From an uncultured Clostridia bacterium (GTDB lineage Bacteria > Bacillota > Clostridia > Lachnospirales > CAG-274), in NCBI GenBank assembly GCA_947624015.1, contig CANQIA010000003.1, positions 1-64,000 of the forward strand: a stretch of 64,000 bases of DNA. Reading direction: 5' to 3'. The notes under the pieces were generated by a model. That model was given only the letters and a program-made list of their open reading frames with translations. It was not told the origin of the DNA and ran no database searches. Positions 62,418-64,000 of this stretch are shown here, piece after piece. Position 1 is the first letter of the stretch. Each line of letters begins with the position of its first letter. The position numbers and the translations under genes are program-made.

Positions 62418-64000
62418 TCATTTCTTCTGCTTATTGCCGAACATGAACCAAAGCATTATGGCAACGAGTACTATGAAGAATGCAACTCCGCCCCAGTTGC
62501 CAAGTTTTCCGTTTAAGCTCATGTCAATGCCAAATACTGCAAATAATGCAAGTAATATACCTACAAGACCTTCGCCTGCTATCATACCTGATGAGAAGAG
62601 TACGCCGTTATCGGCAACCTCTTTGCGTCTGTCTTCGGAAGCAAACTTTCTCTTATCGATCCAAAGACGGATAAGACCGCCAACCATGATAGGAGTTGAA
62701 AGATGAATAGGAAGATAAAGACCTATTGCAAAGGGAAGTACGGGAATACCGATTATTTCAACTGCAATTGCAATAAATACGCCTGTAAATACAAGACCCC
62801 AAGGAAGATTGCCGCCCATAACGCCTTCTACGACCATTTTCATAAGAGTAGCCTGAGGAGCGGGTATCTGGCTTGAGCCGTAGCCCCATGCAGCATTGAG
62901 CAGATAGAGAACGCCTGCTATTGCAAGACCTGCCGCAACAGCGCCTATAAGCTCGCCCACCTGCTGATTGAAGGGAGTAGCGCCTACAATGTAGCCTGTC
63001 TTAAGATCCTGAGATGTATCGCCTGCCATAGCCGCAACTATACATATAACGGTACCGATACATATAGCTGTGGTCATACCTGCCATTCCTGTATTTCCCG
63101 TAGCCTTAAGTATAACCGTGGAAATAAGGAGAGTAGCTATCGCCATACCTGAAACAGGGTTGTTGGAAGATCCTACAAGACCTACCATACGAGCTGAAAC
63201 AGTGGCAAAGAAGAAGCCGAATATTACTATTATTACAGCCGCAAGAAGACTTACGGGTACGCTTGGTATTATCCAGAGGAGCAGCGCAATAATAACTGCG
63301 CCTATCATAGCCAAAGGAAGAGATATGGTCTTTTCGGTACGAGAAACTCCGCCTGTCTTACCAAAGCCCTTCATTGCCTTAGCAAATGTAGATATAATAA
63401 GGGGAAGTGATTTGATAAGGCTCAGTATACCGCCTGCCGCAACTGCGCCTGCGCCTATATAACGCACAAAGCTGCCCCATAATGTCCAGGTATCGAGAGT
63501 GTTGAAGGGTTCCGTAGCAGGATACATAACTGCGTCGCCGCCTACAAGAACCAACATAGGCATTATAACGAACCAGCCCAGAACAGCGCCGCCCAGCATA
63601 TAGGAAGCAACTCTTGCGCCGCAGATGTAGCCAACGCCTACAAGAGCAGGAAGAACATCCATACCTATGCCTGAACCGGGATACTTCTTTATAGACCAGT
63701 CTACCTCGCTTGGGAACAGGCAGATACCGTCTGCAATAAACTTATATATAGCAGCTATACCCAATCCTGAGAATACAAGCTTTGACTTGTCGCCGCCTTC
63801 TTCGCCTGCAAGAAGCACCTCTGCACATGCGGTACCCTCGGGGAAAGGCAGAACTCCGTGTTCCTCAACTATAAGAGCTGTACGGAGAGGTATCATAAAG
63901 AGCGTACCGAGAAGACCGCCGCATACGGATACGCATGTTATCATAAGAAATGACGGTGTTGCTACGGAGCTGTCCTCCGCTGCCCACATAAATAATGCAG
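62418..64000 (-). CDS. OPT family oligopeptide transporter, N-terminus beyond window
   Basis: At least 527 residues are visible, and the frame is open to the window edge without a start. The family pattern PLRTALIVEEHGVLPFPEGTACAEVLLAG is the OPT/YSL signature, with 12-14 or more hydrophobic segments. It has GSSNNPVSGMAIATLLISTV, the second OPT motif. The full protein should be about 600-650 residues, so ~80-120 are missing at the N-terminus. OPT proteins take up peptides or metal-chelates. It precedes the pepD group, but a terminator separates them; peptide uptake and dipeptide hydrolysis fit together. Confidence 0.93.
   Translation of the reverse strand, partial: ALFMWAAEDSSVATPSFLMITCVSVCGGLLGTLFMIPLRTALIVEEHGVLPFPEGTACAEVLLAGEEGGDKSKLVFSGLGIAAIYKFIADGICLFPSEVDWSIKKYPGSGIGMDVLPALVGVGYICGARVASYMLGGAVLGWFVIMPMLVLVGGDAVMYPATEPFNTLDTWTLWGSFVRYIGAGAVAAGGILSLIKSLPLIISTFAKAMKGFGKTGGVSRTEKTISLPLAMIGAVIIALLLWIIPSVPVSLLAAVIIVIFGFFFATVSARMVGLVGSSNNPVSGMAIATLLISTVILKATGNTGMAGMTTAICIGTVICIVAAMAGDTSQDLKTGYIVGATPFNQQVGELIGAVAAGLAIAGVLYLLNAAWGYGSSQIPAPQATLMKMVVEGVMGGNLPWGLVFTGVFIAIAVEIIGIPVLPFAIGLYLPIHLSTPIMVGGLIRLWIDKRKFASEDRRKEVADNGVLFSSGMIAGEGLVGILLALFAVFGIDMSLNGKLGNWGGVAFFIVLVAIMLWFMFGNKQKK

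Overview
The window looks like chromosomal DNA of a Clostridia-type bacterium (Bacillota), most likely a gut-type anaerobe near Lachnospiraceae. The evidence is a moderate-to-low GC content with heavy ATA, AGA and AGG codon use, strong AGGAGG ribosome sites, TTGACA-17-TATAAT promoters, an hrcA-grpE-dnaK-dnaJ operon under a CIRCE operator, RNase Y, a YlbF-family protein, a DapL lysine route, an IMP dehydrogenase of the ~500-residue class, and sporulation genes (spoVB, spoIVFA, spoIVFB). I saw no prophage, insertion sequence, CRISPR array, rRNA or tRNA. The placement is inference, because no marker gene was compared.

Layout. 1-2.6 kb (minus): MoxR ATPase, DUF58 protein and the start of a multi-pass membrane protein. 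2.7-10.8 kb: ispE, pyrE, a secreted stalk protein, a corrinoid adenosyltransferase with a HAD phosphatase, a small DUF6465-like protein, a tandem OB-fold protein, an isolated trpD and a CarD regulator. 10.8-15.7 kb (minus): the class I heat-shock operon. 15.8-22.4 kb: an O-acetylhomoserine sulfhydrylase, a secreted protein behind a duplicated promoter, a 6S RNA gene not explained by any ORF, a hypothetical membrane protein, fba and guaB. 22.7-26.5 kb (minus): a large secreted beta-helix-like protein followed by a 45-residue peptide gene, and a cation-efflux protein. 26.7-32.2 kb (plus): a ModA-like lipoprotein with an ECF S-component, YlbF, a hydrolase, an amino-acid ABC transporter and a cytidylate kinase-like protein. 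32.3-34.2 kb: uvrC (minus). 34.3-43.4 kb (plus): spoVB, spoIVFA (split by a +1 frameshift), spoIVFB, a radical SAM pair, rng and rny. 43.5-51.6 kb: an Amt-PII fusion with a structured leader, two aminotransferases, a MATE exporter and a sodium/solute symporter. 51.8-60 kb: an accessory island. 60.1-64 kb (minus): pepD with an orphan PqqD-like protein, and an OPT transporter that runs off the window.

The most interesting part is 51.8-60 kb. A LytTR response regulator and a GHKL histidine kinase (AgrA/AgrC type, with no visible agrB or agrD) lie between two outward genes, a secreted repeat protein at 51.9 kb and a 1,095-residue uncharacterised repeat/coiled-coil protein at 56.7 kb. Both outward promoters carry the same 34-bp element: two AAACG half-sites 21 bp apart, placed exactly 23 bp before an extended -10. 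That geometry is the one known for LytTR binding sites, so the two-component system probably controls both genes. The kinase operon continues into a formyltransferase and a membrane sensor gene. The sensor and the convergent secreted gene are both cut off at one point near 53.2 kb, which suggests an inversion or deletion breakpoint or a misassembly.

Other points are a candidate CCC-TAG +1 frameshift in spoIVFA whose two halves add up to the normal protein length, a short peptide gene in a secreted-protein operon, and attenuator-like leaders before amt and the MATE gene.
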